Assembly (NCBI GenBank): GCA_903813345.2 | Contig: CAIIXF020000002.1 | Location: forward strand, 10,478,650 to 10,542,649 | DNA: 64,000 bases | Source: Owenia fusiformis | Taxonomy: Eukaryota; Annelida; Polychaeta; Sabellida; Oweniidae | Direction: 5' to 3' | Shown: in pieces, positions 24,698 to 36,322 of the stretch | Numbering within the stretch: position 1 is the first letter of the stretch | Layout: each line of letters starts with the position of its first letter | The notes under the pieces: model-generated | The model's input: the letters and a program-made list of their open reading frames with translations, nothing else | Told to the model about the DNA's origin: nothing | The model's database searches: none | Translations under genes and position numbers: made by a program

Positions 24698-24836
24698 TAA
24701 TACAAGGATTTATATTGGCTGTTGTACATGTATTCTTTGAACGCAATCACTCTTTGCCAACGTTTTCAAAATCATTATAAACGGATTACTTTATCTCAAA
24801 GACAATTTCAATAAACTGGATTTTACAGAACTCCCC

Positions 24837-24999
24837 TTATTTCTTAAAAATGGACTGATCCAGTTGATTCGCCTGGAGCCGCCATATTGTTTTTATACGG
24901 GATGCTAATCGGAACCCTTTAAGGAAGAAAATAGTTTGCAATTTGAGACTCGTTCTTTTGGAAAGCAATACCTTCACGTTCATTCCACTTAAGAGTCCA
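24837..24999 (-). pseudogene. Fragment of L1-like LINE ORF2
   Basis: Reading leftwards, the segment encodes text like LSKRTSLKLQTIFFLKGF, which matches the LPKR-(x)-L-LQLSTIFFIKEF-type C-terminal region of the LINE relic ending near 26849. The Harbinger-like element at 25000-26505 interrupts this fragment. It lacks all catalytic motifs. Confidence 0.4.
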
Positions 25000-26505
25000 G
25001 AGGCCTCATTATCATCTGGTCGCAAATAGTTGCGTTGCGTCTGCGATGCGATTGCGATCGCAATTCGTAACGCATGCGATGCGTGATATTATCAATTGAG
25101 CGCAATCGCAGACGCAAAGCAATCGCAAAACAATTAAAACGTAAGTTGCGATCGCAAGTCTAGAGTGTATTTTGGCGCGAAATTTAAAAGGACACTGGCG
25201 CTAGTTTTTGACATTGATTGATTGAAATTGATAGAAATCCAATAATTGATATGATTTGATTGGTTGCGCATGCATTACACTTGTGCAATACATAAGTGCG
25301 CCAAAATGCAAATCGATTTACATTGAACAGACGGTAGTCGAAGAAACATGTCGAGGGCAAGGAATGAACAAGAATTATTAGTATCTCTCATTGAGAAGGA
25401 TGCAAATATTCTTTTGGCACCACTAAGCTGTCAAATAACAATACAGTCACAGGATAGTTGCTGGGCAAGGGCAGCTGAAAAAATAAGTTCACTTGGTGTG
25501 GAAATGAGGACTAGAAAAAACGTTATGTAAGTCACACATCACTGAAAATAAATAACTGTTAAAACGGGAAGTTGTCATGTTACTGAAACTAACTGAAATA
25601 AAATGAACTTTTGGTCGTTGTTGTATGTGTTCTACAATGCTTCTATCTAAAATCCGCCAACATAATTTTTCAACAGACAATGAAACGATAACAGCTAATG
25701 AGTTTTCTATTTGGTGGTGTATATTTTACATTTTATACACATGCAAGAAAATTGCAAGTTGTGGGTTCCATATCGATATATGTTTAAATATGTCTCCAGT
25801 GTATTGCATTTATTTTCCTTTGGAACAAAATATGAAACACGTCTTTTGCATTGTGATGAAAGCAAATCATGTTTGAATCAGGGTCGGGATGAAAATGTGA
25901 AATCTTGGTGTTCTTGTACTTTTGCAGACGATGTAGGTGAGGTACATATACACTAGGAATACTCAGAACATTAGTGTAGTAGTGGCAAGATTAATTCACC
26001 AAACAAGCTTTATTAGCTAGATAAATATTTAATTGGCGAAAATCCTATGCTCCAAAGAGCACGAAATATTGCAGGCACCAATCTAAGACGTATACCGTAT
26101 GTGATGCGTTCGCAATATTTAGAAACAAACGTGATTTTTAAGGATTTACAGGCTCAATTAAATGTATATTTTAATCATATTGAATAAATAAAATTGAACA
26201 ATTTCTTCGATACTATTGATTAATACTTAACAGGTAGTGAAATGACCGATATAAAACACCACAAAATATCCATTAACATAGATAAAACAACGCTCAAAGA
26301 TGAACTAGATTTGCGATTTGATTTGCGACAGGGTAAACGTCGTCGCAACTTTTTGTTTAGTTGCGATCAGAAAATCGATAACTTTGCGTCAGACTTGCGA
26401 TGCGATGGAATGATAATAACATTTTTGGGAAATAGTTGCTTTGCGATGTCTTGCGATGCGATTCGCATGCGATTTTGCGTTGCGACCAGATGATAATGAG
26501 GCCTC
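25000..26505 (+). mobile_element. Harbinger-like DNA transposon relic (1.5 kb)
   Basis: Perfect 26-bp terminal inverted repeats start GAGGCCTCATTATCATCTGG (25000-25025) and end in the complement (26480-26505). Both subterminal regions are packed with TTGCGATGCGATTGCGATCG-type motifs, resembling transposase binding arrays. Inside is a Myb/SANT-like reading frame but no DDE nuclease. Because the outermost eight bases GAGGCCTC are palindromic, they could be terminal repeat or a target duplication; no 3-bp duplication typical of Harbinger could be assigned. Confidence 0.7.
25348..25530 (+). pseudogene. Myb/SANT-like protein fragment of a Harbinger element
   Basis: Sixty codons encode text with NEQELLVSLIEK at residues 6-17, a central CWARAAEKI (about 38-46) and GVEMRTRKNV near the end. 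This pattern (acidic start, LL-LIEK, W-x-x-AAEKI, then GV-x-RT) is the Myb/SANT-like DNA-binding domain that Harbinger transposons encode beside their transposase. The frame ends at a perfect splice donor (GTAAGT at about 25527), so the domain's last helix would sit in a second exon that I cannot find. It probably once helped transposase reach the nucleus and bind the subterminal GCGAT motifs. The assignment comes from pattern recognition; no search was run. Confidence 0.5.
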
Positions 26506-26848
26506 AGGGCTTTTAAATTGAAGACACGCATGCACTTGTTTCAGCATACAATTGTCTCTCCTCTAAAAGAGCTAACACAAGAGTTCTCATCGGTCCCATA
26601 ATCAGTTTAGATGATATTTTAAATTATATTGATGCATCTGGCCATTTTAATACCGCATGTACCTCTTTCGAAAAGGATGAGGATGATATGGGATAAGTGG
26701 CGTGACCATATATTCATTCAATGATAAAATACGGCAACGGATAATTATGTATTTTCGATCAGATTTTTTTTATATATATTTCTCTATTCAAACAGTACAA
26801 GTACAATATTAGAACAGTTCAGATATTTTTCACACCACCTCCATTCAT
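26506..26848. other. No gene recognised
   Basis: This flank of the Harbinger-like element may include further decayed LINE sequence on the minus strand, but nothing can be read reliably. Confidence 0.35.
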
Positions 26849-29640
26849 TCAGACATTTGCAACAGTCATACTTTTAAGTTCAGGTACATAATAAAACATA
26901 TTTTTTTCAAATTGCGCCTCATACAAATTGGGATTCACTTCGTCGAACTCTTTAATAAAAAATATAGTACTTAATTGCAAGGGTAGGTCTCTTTGGTAAG
27001 ATATTTTTCTTATTAGCTTGCCTTCCAAAAACCATGTCTTGGGTGTTAAAATCGAAATCAACTTTAAATAAACGCTTTAAATTCCCTTTGATTGCCTTCA
27101 AAAATATTTGAATCCTTTTGCACTCCCAGAATTTGTGTTTTAACGTATCTGAAAGGCACAATAGTTACATTTAGAGTCATTTTTAATGCCTATCTGCGCT
27201 AAAAAGGCATTTGTAGTACAGATACCATGACGTATTTTAAACTGGTTGTCGCGTTTTATTCTGTTTCGTGCACATATAAGGCTTTTTAAAATAATCTGTT
27301 CTCTTTAAATCACGATCATGTTTGTCTTTATATAACGGTTCCAAGAACTTGCTCCATTTACCCCCCTATCACACCAAACTAGTTCTTACCCGTTCTTGCA
27401 AGTCCTACGAAAACGTCGTAAAACGGGCTCAATCTGGCTGTGATCGGGAAATATGTCTGAAATAATTAGCTTCTCCGTTCTTAAACAGTCTTCAATACGT
27501 CCATCTCGTTCGCAGTTCGTTCAGGTCGTACCACGTCGGTGTGCAACGTCGTAGAACGCGTCCCTTAGTCTAGAAGGTCAACATGACCTGATTACAGAAC
27601 GGTATGGTCGCCATCGAATTTTGAATCGATTCAAAATTCTAAAATCACATTCCCGTCTGAGAACGTTCATAAATAGACCTTAGTAAGTTGCAGCTACGTT
27701 CATTCCGTTCGCACACAGTTTAAAACCAGTTTTGAAGAACGCAGTGGCAACTTGTCTGGTGTGATAGCTATATTTTTGCTAACTCGTTCATAAGCAGTGT
27801 AAAATACGTTCTTAATCAGTTTAAACCCCTTTGCAATTAGTTCTACTTCGTTCTCAATACGTCCTCAGACAGTTCAACTCGTTGTTAAAACGTCTCTAGT
27901 AGGATTAAAGTACGACGGTTCCGTTCGTAATACGTCCAGCTCGTCGTTAGTACGTTGTCACTCGTTCTAATTGTAGAACGTGACGACCACAAGAACATTT
28001 TGAGCATTGTCTAAGTTCTAGAGGACCTACCCGTTCGAATACGTTCGATGAAGTTTGTAAATAGATCCCAAACAGTTCTTAGTAGGTCCAGTCCGTTCGT
28101 ACACAGTTGAAGCCCGTTTTCGAGAACGTAGTGAGAACTAGTTTGGTGTGATAGTAGGGTTAATATTGTTTGAATTGATTTAACCGTTATACTAGAGATT
28201 GTCACCTGTTTTTCACCAAGTTTCAAATACACGAGTTCTTCCTGTATGCTGGGTTCAAAGGTCGAATTTAAATCTGATTTCAATAGAAATTTCCAATCAT
28301 TTGGTATAGCCGATATGATTGAAAAATACTCAAGAAAGTTGATATTAATATTATACTTAGTCTTAAACTCATTGTACTGTAAAAAAACCCATTCTCGTTA
28401 AGAAGGTCATTAATATAAATGACTCCCTTTTCCATGACATGTTTGTACATCACCTCCTTATCATTAATTAGAATTGATTTGTTATTCCAAATTATTTCAC
28501 CTTTAACCCCTGCACTGGTTCTAGGCGGCGACATGTTTCTTAATTCTGATAGTTTCGAAGCAAATTCATATAAAAGGTAGGAACACTGTGTGCCAGTGTT
28601 TTAATATCATAATTACACTGCAACAAAAAACTCAGTCCTCCAAGACGCTTGAAATAAACTTGAGGAATAAGCTTCCAGTGACTAGTTCGTGTGTCAAGTA
28701 AACGTCTTATTAGCGACATTAATTTCAAGGCTTTCTCCATTGTGAACATATTAATCATTTTAGGCCCCATCCTCAAAATCCCTATTAAAGTATTTCGCTT
28801 AATTTTCTCACCCTTTCCTCCCCATAAAAAAGAACAGACTAGTCGAGCCTTCGTCAATATATCATCAGGGGTATTGGTCATTGTCATCGAGTATATTAGC
28901 TTCGACACTGCCTGGGACTTAATTATGAGTACCTTTCCATAAAAAGTAAGATCTCGCTTTGACCACAATATAAGAACCTTTTCAAGCATATTTAACTTTC
29001 TCTCAAAATTATCCGTGTTATTTGCATTTTTGTCATATGATATTTTATCCCTAAAAGTCTACTTGGTATCTTTACCCATTTCAGACCAAAAAGGTTTATT
29101 TCATTATTATGACGATCACTTCCAATATACATACACTCTGTTTTTTCTCTATTAATACATAAACCTGATATTAGTCTGAAATCTTCAAAGATGTCCAATG
29201 CTTTTTGTAATAACGTTTAAGAGTCAACGTGGTATCATCTGCAAAAATCGCTAGTTTTTGACTTGCCTCGCCAATGTCAACTCCCTGTATACCATTGTCT
29301 TGTCTAATTTTTAAGGCTAGCATCTCTATAACAAGTAAAAAATTCAAGCAACTGATCGGGTCCCCCTGCCTGCATGAGCGTTTAACGCTAAACCAGCCAG
29401 TCGACACGTTGTTGTTAAGGACCACCTTTTAATATCATTATTAAACATCTTAACCCATCGGATCAGGTCATCTTCGAAATTAAACACCCTTAGTACATGC
29501 TCAATATAATCAAACTCGACACTGTCGTAGGCTTTGAGAAAATCCACCATACAAACAATTCCATGTATACCCCTCTTTTGGTGTATTCCAAAAGATCCTC
29601 GACATAGCGAATATTTGCCAATATTCTTCATCAGTGTGAT
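26849..29640 (-). pseudogene. L1-like LINE ORF2 relic (reverse transcriptase and C-terminal region)
   Basis: Read leftwards from 29640, the fragments line up as one ORF2-type protein. The reverse transcriptase fingers (MVDFLKAYDSVEFDYI, near 29540) are followed by CRQGDPISCLNFLL (near 29370), the catalytic box FADDTTL (near 29240), the thumb region with WSKRDLTFYGKVLIIKSQAV and FLWGGKGEKIKRNTLIG (28989-28540), and a zinc-knuckle-like tail DTLKHKFWEC (near 27140). At least four frame changes separate them, no endonuclease domain is present (5' truncated near 29640), and a 789-bp MITE splits the tail at 27366-28154. The RQGDP and FLWGGK signatures suggest the L1/Tx1 side of the LINE tree. It is dead. 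Confidence 0.78.
27366..28154. mobile_element. 789-bp dimeric MITE inside the LINE
   Basis: Perfect 21-bp ends CTATCACACCAAACTAGTTC(T) lie at 27366-27386 and 28134-28154. The right-end block (about 70 bp, from CCGTTCGYACACAGTT to TGGTGTGATAG) also occurs internally at about 27693-27769, so the insert looks like two head-to-tail monomers sharing outer ends. Both halves are studded with CGTTC, ACGTCC and GTTCGT motifs every 10-25 bases, unlike the surrounding AT-rich DNA. It has no reading frame of interest. It interrupts LINE coding text on both sides, which fixes its boundaries to within a few bases. Confidence 0.8.
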
Positions 29641-31239
29641 ACAAATTGATATTTTTGTAATCTTAGAAGAAGGATAAGATATTGAAGTTTAAAAATATGT
29701 GTGATTGAGTTGGTTTTTCAGACATTACAATTTTCAATATTTTCAAAGTCGATACCCGGACTCATTCCCCGACTCATCCTTTGAGGAGAGCATAGCAAAC
29801 TGATTCACATCGTGGTATTATTAATTAACCCAATATCAGATCATTTCCCATTCATACTCACTCGCTTCGCTCACTCAACTGATCGATAAAATGATATAAC
29901 CCAAAATGATTTGATATTCTGTACATATTGTAAATTAGAAGATGTTATCCCATGATACTACGGTTTCCCGCTGAAAAACACCCAGGAATATATTTCATAT
30001 TGGAAAAAGTCTTATTGCTCCGCCCAATCCCTCTCACAGTCTCACGAAACTCGTATTCGTCTCCCAATTCCGCTCACGAAAATGGTATTCACTTCCCAGG
30101 GATTTCTGCCAAACAAAGCTTCCCATTTCATTCAGTTGGGTCGATAAAGCGTGCTATAGGGCCCAATGACGTTCTTAAGGTGGCATGATACTTAACAGGA
30201 AATGATAAAACAGGAAGTGACATTTTTTGCATTTTTAGACATTTTTGAACAAAGATAACAGAGTTCTGTTTTGACCTCCAATCAATTCAACTAGTTCCAC
30301 ATACCATTTACAGGTCCAGAATCACAATGTTCATGGTCAGAATGACCATAAACATGATGAAATAACCTTTTCAGCCCTCTGAAAATGTTACTGAAAAATA
30401 GCTAAAAGTAGGAGGTAGGAAAGGTGAACAGAATCTTTTGAATTTTTGAGAAAATGTGCCCAATATATTGCTCTTAACTGATTAACGGTCCCTCGGGTAG
30501 ATATATAGTATTTCCATCAGATATACCCTGTATCAAAAATCTTCCATTAAATACTAACCTCTGTATACAGGTATATATTATATCCGTATCATCCTGGTGA
30601 TTTCAATATCATCCCGGGAATACATTTTGAAGTAGATTTCGCTCTCGATCATGTTATAACTTTTATAATTGTTCACCAGTCTCGATGATATGCAGCCCTG
30701 TAGCCACCAGGGCTTCGAGGGGTTCCTCAGTCGAAAATTTCCCTTGGGATCATTTCAGAAGTCGCTAAAATGAACCAATATATAAACAATATTGTATAAT
30801 CCCCAGAGGATCACGAACGGATCCCCCGAATTGAAAGACTCGTTTTTCACGAATATTTTCATTAGGAATTGTTAGTTATCGATCTATAGAATACATGGAA
30901 TATACCTTATGTTTTTAGTTTATGAATGATAGATCATCATTTTCGTATAAAAGTCGTGAGAATAAGGAGAAATGTTAAAAAGAAACGAGAGATTTGCATG
31001 CGAAGAAAACCAGAAGCATTTTCTGTGAAATTCCAAAAAGCATTTTAAAACTTGAACATTTCTTTCATTCATTATTAACTGTTTTGAAATAATATTAGTT
31101 AAGTATGGTGTGGAAAGCACCGAATGATAGATATGTATCGGGGATGTAGGGAATCACAAAAATCGTTCCTTTTACCGCATTTAGTAAATAATGATGAAGA
31201 ACTCTATTATTGCCAACTGTATTTCTTTGGAAATTCGAC
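29641..31239. other. No gene; small repeats
   Basis: A degenerate hairpin element with the loop CACTCGCTTCGCTCACTC lies at about 29835-29925, and the inverted copy of the 5527-5640 repeat at 30176-30262. No coding sequence could be supported. Confidence 0.45.
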
Positions 31240-31443
31240 TTATCTGATGTATTCTTTAATTAAGGATTTCTCAACCCTTTGACTCAATGCAATGGCGGAA
31301 TGACCATTTTTGAAGTAGTCGCTTTCCAAAATTTGCACGTGATGCTTTGCGAACAATGGAGAGGTTAAGCTAACGATGTTTTTCACAACGTAACCGTGAA
31401 CGCAAAGTACAAAAATTAACAAAGGAATGTATCGAGCGCTCAT
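31240..31443 (-). CDS. Candidate small secreted peptide (67 aa)
   Basis: The frame begins with a short basic start and a strongly hydrophobic stretch (IPLLIFVLCVHGYVV, residues 6-20), which reads as a signal peptide, followed by a 45-residue polar tail ending in KEYIR before the stop. No cysteine framework or dibasic-rich precursor layout is visible and I recognise no family. It could be a genuine short secreted peptide, the first exon of a longer secreted protein, or chance. No convincing splice donor follows, and no partner exon was found. Confidence 0.25.
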   Translation of the reverse strand: MSARYIPLLIFVLCVHGYVVKNIVSLTSPLFAKHHVQILESDYFKNGHSAIALSQRVEKSLIKEYIR

Positions 31444-31992
31444 AGTTTTATGCGCGCTTAGTCTACTTCAGATACTCTTTCAGCTTCAGAGTTTCGGGTT
31501 TAGAACGGGAGATTTGAATATTTGACGTTGGGTCAACGGGAACCATTTTACTCGTGTCTATTGAACACTATGCTGTCAATTTTGATTTCGATGTACAGTT
31601 GAATTCTTGCTGAACACGATGATGTATGTCATGCATGATTTAGCGCCAAAAATCTTACGAAACGAGCTCGTTTAAAATATGTATTAGAAAACCAGCTATA
31701 AAACCGCATCAATGACATACTATAGAATCATTACACGCTATGGTGTAGTCTAAACAAACACTGGATTTGAACGGCTATTTATATGAGAAGGCTACATGAA
31801 TTTGTATATGGTCGAGTGATACGTACAGGTTCAGTTTCGATTATATATGCAAAGCTTAACCTCTCCACTACCCCTGGTAATACGTGTAATGCGGTTTTCA
31901 TGTTGTAAAATAGACCTTTCCACAATGCATTCAGTCTTTGGCTTAAATTCTTTTCACACATTGCAAAATATATTCTTCCATGTCACTTAAAA
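31444..31992. other. No gene recognised
   Basis: AT-rich flank upstream of the candidate peptide; nothing else is supported. Confidence 0.4.
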
Positions 31993-32253
31993 TATGAGCC
32001 TGGCCATAGGAAAACCGGTCTTATCACAAAAATTTGAATAGTGCTACAGAGGCAAAAATGTGCCCAAGATTAAGAGGAAAATGTGCTAAATTCAAATCCG
32101 ACTTTTTGGTCTATATATGCAAGGAAAAATTGTCAAGGCATTAATAAGCCATGGCTCATTTGAAAGGTCTCATTCTGCTTTCTAAGATAAACAAAAAATC
32201 AGAATATTGAAAAAATCTGTGATAAGACCCCTTTTCCTGTGGCCAGGCTCATA
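31993..32253. mobile_element. ~260-bp MITE
   Basis: The inverted ends read TATGAGCCTGGCCATAGG...GGTCTTATCACA on the left and the near-complement TGTGATAAGACC...CCTGTGGCCAGGCTCATA on the right (about 35 bp, a few mismatches). It is flanked by TA/AT-rich sequence, so the target duplication is not certain. Non-coding. Confidence 0.7.
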
Positions 32254-32907
32254 TATAAAATCATTAAAAGAACATATTTTCGATGACACTTTTTGCAAGG
32301 GTCAAATTGGCAAAGAATCAATATCACTGATGCGTTTTTTTTAAAATACGACTTGCGATATTTTGTCAAGTTCATTCTTGATCTAGGACAGAGAACAGCC
32401 ATACATGAGGCAGGCATCGCTCGAAGCTTTACGGATTTTTTTTGTTTCCAGTGTTTCATGAATAACTTTGTAGAAACAAATGTAGTTGCGTCTAACTCTA
32501 ATCATATTGGTTTCATTGGGATCGCCTCTGTATATAAGTACTGGCCCTTTGTTGACCTTGGATGTGTTGGCAGTGCATTTATCTATTACCAATTATTGTT
32601 GTCTTTTTATTAATCTTATTGTACGATTACTTTCATAAAGGTATATTTCATCCTCCCTTGACATATTTACGTAGAGAACCTAATGCCATTGAAAACGTAT
32701 TGATTTAAACATTAAAACCCCAGTCTTTTCATTAAGCTCCCTTTAAGATAGGAAAAGTTGGTATCTGGAGCTTCTTTAACATGACTTTCCAAGGTGTGGT
32801 CAAGCAAAATAGCTATACTTTCCCTTGTCATTCCACAAAACGTGCACATAAGGTCAAGTGCATCTTTTTGGCCTGAAACAAAAGAGCAATATTACAGACT
32901 TTATACA
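32254..32907. other. Open but unrecognised sequence
   Basis: Both strands have frames of 60-106 codons here (32293-32613 plus, 32199-32592 minus), but the two minus-strand frames switch without a splice signal and no domain is recognisable. I do not call a gene. Confidence 0.35.
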
Positions 32908-35643
32908 CAGGGCCGTCAGATGGGGGGGTGCGATGGGTGCGACCGCACCCCCCTTTGTCACCCCACAAAAAAAATTTGAAAAAAATTTTTTTTTTTGAAA
33001 AATATTTTTTTTGTAATTTTTTTTTCATTGACTCATACACTTTGAAAGTACCCAGAAAGCACCAAATAGCATCTTAAAATTGAAAAATTTTCTAGGGGTA
33101 TTGGCCACCCCTCACACCCCCCACAAAACAATGGAAAGTTCTTTTATTTTAGTGTTTTGTCTCAGACACTTTTAAAGTGCCCAGACATCATCAAATAGCT
33201 CCTTGATATAGTTAGTGTTTCTGGGGGACTTGCTCCCCCTCTTGCATCTTGCACTTGCCCCCCCCCACTCTGGCGCCCCCCCCCCCTCTGGCGCCCCCCC
33301 CCCCCTTGACCCCCCCCCCCAAAAAAAATTGTGATTTTCTCAAATTCTTTAATTGACTCATACACTTTGAAAGTGCCCAGAAAGCACCAAAAAGCGTCGT
33401 AAAATTGTAAAATTTTCTAGGGGGAGTGGGCCACCCCTCACACCCCAAACAAAACAATGGAAAGTTCTAAATTTATTTTAGTGTTTTGTCTCAGACACTT
33501 TTAAATTGCCCAGACATCATCAAATAGCTCGATCCTTGATAAAGTTAATGATTCTGGAAGACTAACACTTACTCGTCCTCTGGCATCCCCACTCCACCTC
33601 CCCCTCTGGCAGCCCCCCCCCCCTTAACACCCCAAAAAGTGCCCAGAAAGCACCAAATAGCATCTTAAAATTGTAAAATTTTCTTGGGAAATAGGCACTT
33701 TTAGGCACAGACACTTTTAAAGTGCCCAAACTTCATCGATTAGCACCTTGATATTGTAAATTTTGATATGGGGGACAAACACTTGCTCCCCCTCTGGCAC
33801 CCCAGCCCCACCTCCCCCTCTGGCACCCCTCCCCCCTTTGACACCCCCAAAATTTGAAAAAAATTGTGATTGTTTTTCAATGTTTTTATTGACTAATACA
33901 CTTTAAAAGTGCCCAGAAGCACCAAATACCATCTTTAAATTGTAAAATTTTCTAGGAAAGTAGCCATCCCTCACATCCCCCACAAAACAAAAGAAAATAT
34001 TCTGAATTTCATGTATTGTCTCAGACATTTTTTAAGTGCCCAGACATGCATCAAATAGCACCTTGATATGGTCAATGTTTCTGGGGGACAACCCCTTGCG
34101 CCCCTACTGGCACCCCACCCCACTTCACCCTCTCATCCTCTTTGACACCCCTAAAAGAATTTGAAAAAAAAATTCACATTTTTCTTATTGACTCATATCG
34201 CACAGGCGTATCAGATGGTTGCAAATTCGCTCCAAATACAACCAAATTTCAAAATTTTCCTGGGGGGAGTACCCCAGACCCCCTAGGCCCCCCCTAGGCC
34301 CTGAATGCTCAGTTTTTTATTCACTCAACTCTTATTCCCGTGGTGGTTGCGTACTACTTAGAAACTTACACTTTGAAAGTGCCCAGAAAGCACCAAATAC
34401 CCAGGTCAAAATAATAGCATACATATTCAGGGTAATCATTAGCTAATGATTATGAAACAAATAGGTAACAAATAGTATAGCAATTTGACATGCAAATGAG
34501 ATAATCATTCAGGGTAATCATTAGCTAATGATTGTGAATTTAATGAAACACTGATTTCTTTCTTCGTTAATCATTCAGTAATCATTCAGTAATTATTCAG
34601 AAACAAATAGTTAATTATTCAGAAACAAATCAATAATTATTCAGAAACAAATCTGTAATTATTCAGAAAGAAACCGTTAATTATTCAGAAACAAATCGTT
34701 AATTATTCAGTAATTATTCAGGTTATCTGACTCATTTTCTTCTTTATCAAGACCCTGTTGCCTCTCCTGGAGCTGTCTTGTATTATTCTGACTAATACAT
34801 GCTCATATAGAGGTGACATATACTCCAAATTAATTTATATTTATCTGCTCAGAAACCTAGGGCTAAAATGAGTGTTTGTGCCTAATCATGTATGGGGAAC
34901 AACCCAAAATTGATCAAATTCAAAAAAAATATCTTGAATTCAAATTCATTAGAATAGTAGAGATAAATATGAATAAGTTTCAATCTAAACATGTTCTACA
35001 TACCTTTATGATTATGTTGATCAAGTTTCAAGATAGTCTAGCCACCCTTCAGGTTGTTTATGCTCACTTTTATTAGACAAATAATTCTCTCACATCTTAA
35101 CCAAATTTTAACGTCTGCCAATGTGGGGTTTCTCATTCTAAATCATGGACTTTTAGGTAATCATTCAGAAACAAATCGTTAATCACTCAGTAACAATTCG
35201 GAATAAAAAATTCCAAGTTAATCATTCAGAAACAAATCTTTAATTATTCAGTAACTATTCAGATTATTAATCATTCAGAAACAATTCAGTTAATTATTCA
35301 GAAACTAATCAGACGTTGCTTTTAAATTCTTCAGGTTTTCTGATTAATTCCTGAAGGATTCAATAATCATTAGCTAATGATTATGAAATGATTTTTGTGT
35401 GGGTAGCATCTCAAAACTGTAAAATTTTCTAGGGGGAGTGGACCACTCCTCATACCCCCCACAAAACAATTGGAACGTTTGGAAGTTGCATTTGTTAATT
35501 CCAAACCAATATAGGGAGTAACTGACCCCCCCCCCCCTCTGTCTTACGCGATTTGATTACGCGGCAAAAAAATGACAATTTTATATTCTCTTTAGTAAGC
35601 TAAAAACCGCACCCCCCTTGGAGAAAAGTGTCTTACGGGCCTG
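32908..35643. mobile_element. 2.7 kb element with C-rich internal tandem repeats
   Basis: The left end is CAGGGCCGTCAGATGGGG and the right end is the complement of CAGGCCCGTAAGACAC. They are flanked by the 5-bp direct repeat ATACA at 32903-32907 and 35644-35648. The interior consists of about five diverged 290-320 bp units with AAAGTGCCCAGAAAGCACC, AATTTTCTAGGGGGAGTGG, CAGACATCATCAAATAG and long runs of C separated by TCTGGC. It belongs with the other CAGG-ended, 5-bp-duplication elements of this window but is far longer and carries no transposase. A 1 kb insertion sits inside it (34400-35403). Confidence 0.72.
34400..35403. mobile_element. 1.0 kb insertion with palindromes and a 21-bp satellite
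   Basis: It interrupts the array unit text CACCAAA-TAGCATC; the dinucleotide TA stands on both sides (34398-34399 and 35404-35405). The ends are CCCAGGTC and the complement of CCCACACA. Just inside both ends lies the perfect 18-bp palindrome AATCATTAGCTAATGATT (34434-34451, 34516-34533, 35365-35382). The middle contains two blocks of a ~21-bp satellite, GTTAATTATTCAGAAACAAA (about 34560-34730 and 35155-35310). No transposase is seen. The TA duplication suggests a Tc1/mariner-like or related TA-targeting MITE. Confidence 0.65.
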
Positions 35644-35648
35644 ATACA

Positions 35649-36322
35649 GCAACCGCATCATCTTGAAACCAACAAGACCGTTACCGAAAAGGTTTCCAAG
35701 TCATATAAACCTGATTTGGTTCAAATATAAAAGCATTATGTCAAATATAAAGTGGTTTAATTCGATGGAAACTAAAATTTTCGAAATCGACAATATTCAT
35801 CCGACATCTTGAATGCGAAGGTGACGGCAGTTACAGTATGAGTTATGAGGGAGCCACATTTTAACGTTGTACCACGTTGTATGGTTCTCAGGTGTAAAAG
35901 GGTAGGAGGTCCTATCAAATTATGGTCCTACTCTCCATTAATTTATATGGTGACCTAAATACAACTCTTTCCCTCATTATCTTATACGCAATCAGGGCCA
36001 ATAAGGGCCATAAAGAAAGGGGACCATAATCCCTGGGGGACCATCATTTCTTTCACACCGGCATTATCTGCCTGGCCCATGTTGCGATCTGCAGTTTATC
36101 TCTGGAGTTACGAAAAATCACTATATAATGGGTATTCGAACATGACTGTATTCACGCCTTCCATAAACTGTAAAAAAGTCAACATTTCAACCGTGGTATA
36201 TTCGCGAACAATACCCCTGGTAATACGTGTAATGTGCGACGTCATAACAGCAGGCCATAGTAATGGCGGACCATAATGAATATTTGAAACATTTTGGTGA
36301 GTTTTCATGTTCAAATCGTAAT
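35649..36322. other. Intergenic repeats
   Basis: It contains the inverted copy (35697-35822) of the 23762-23890 repeat, copy 2 of the CCGGTGTAAAAG MITE (35895-36062) and unannotated sequence. No gene is supported. Confidence 0.5.
35895..36062. mobile_element. ~170-bp MITE, copy 2 of 3
   Basis: It is colinear with 24529-24697 (GTGTAAAAGGGTAGGAGGTC at the left, CTTTCACACCGG at the right, same internal blocks). The ends are less perfect than in copy 1. Confidence 0.75.

Noticed and set aside
32293-32613. 106-codon plus-strand frame
   Set aside because: No domain, no start context, and equally long frames on the other strand; composition gives no reason to prefer either.
34560-35310. Regularly spaced 21-bp repeats resembling a CRISPR array
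   Set aside because: The repeats are contiguous and degenerate without unique spacers, and the context is a eukaryotic transposon.
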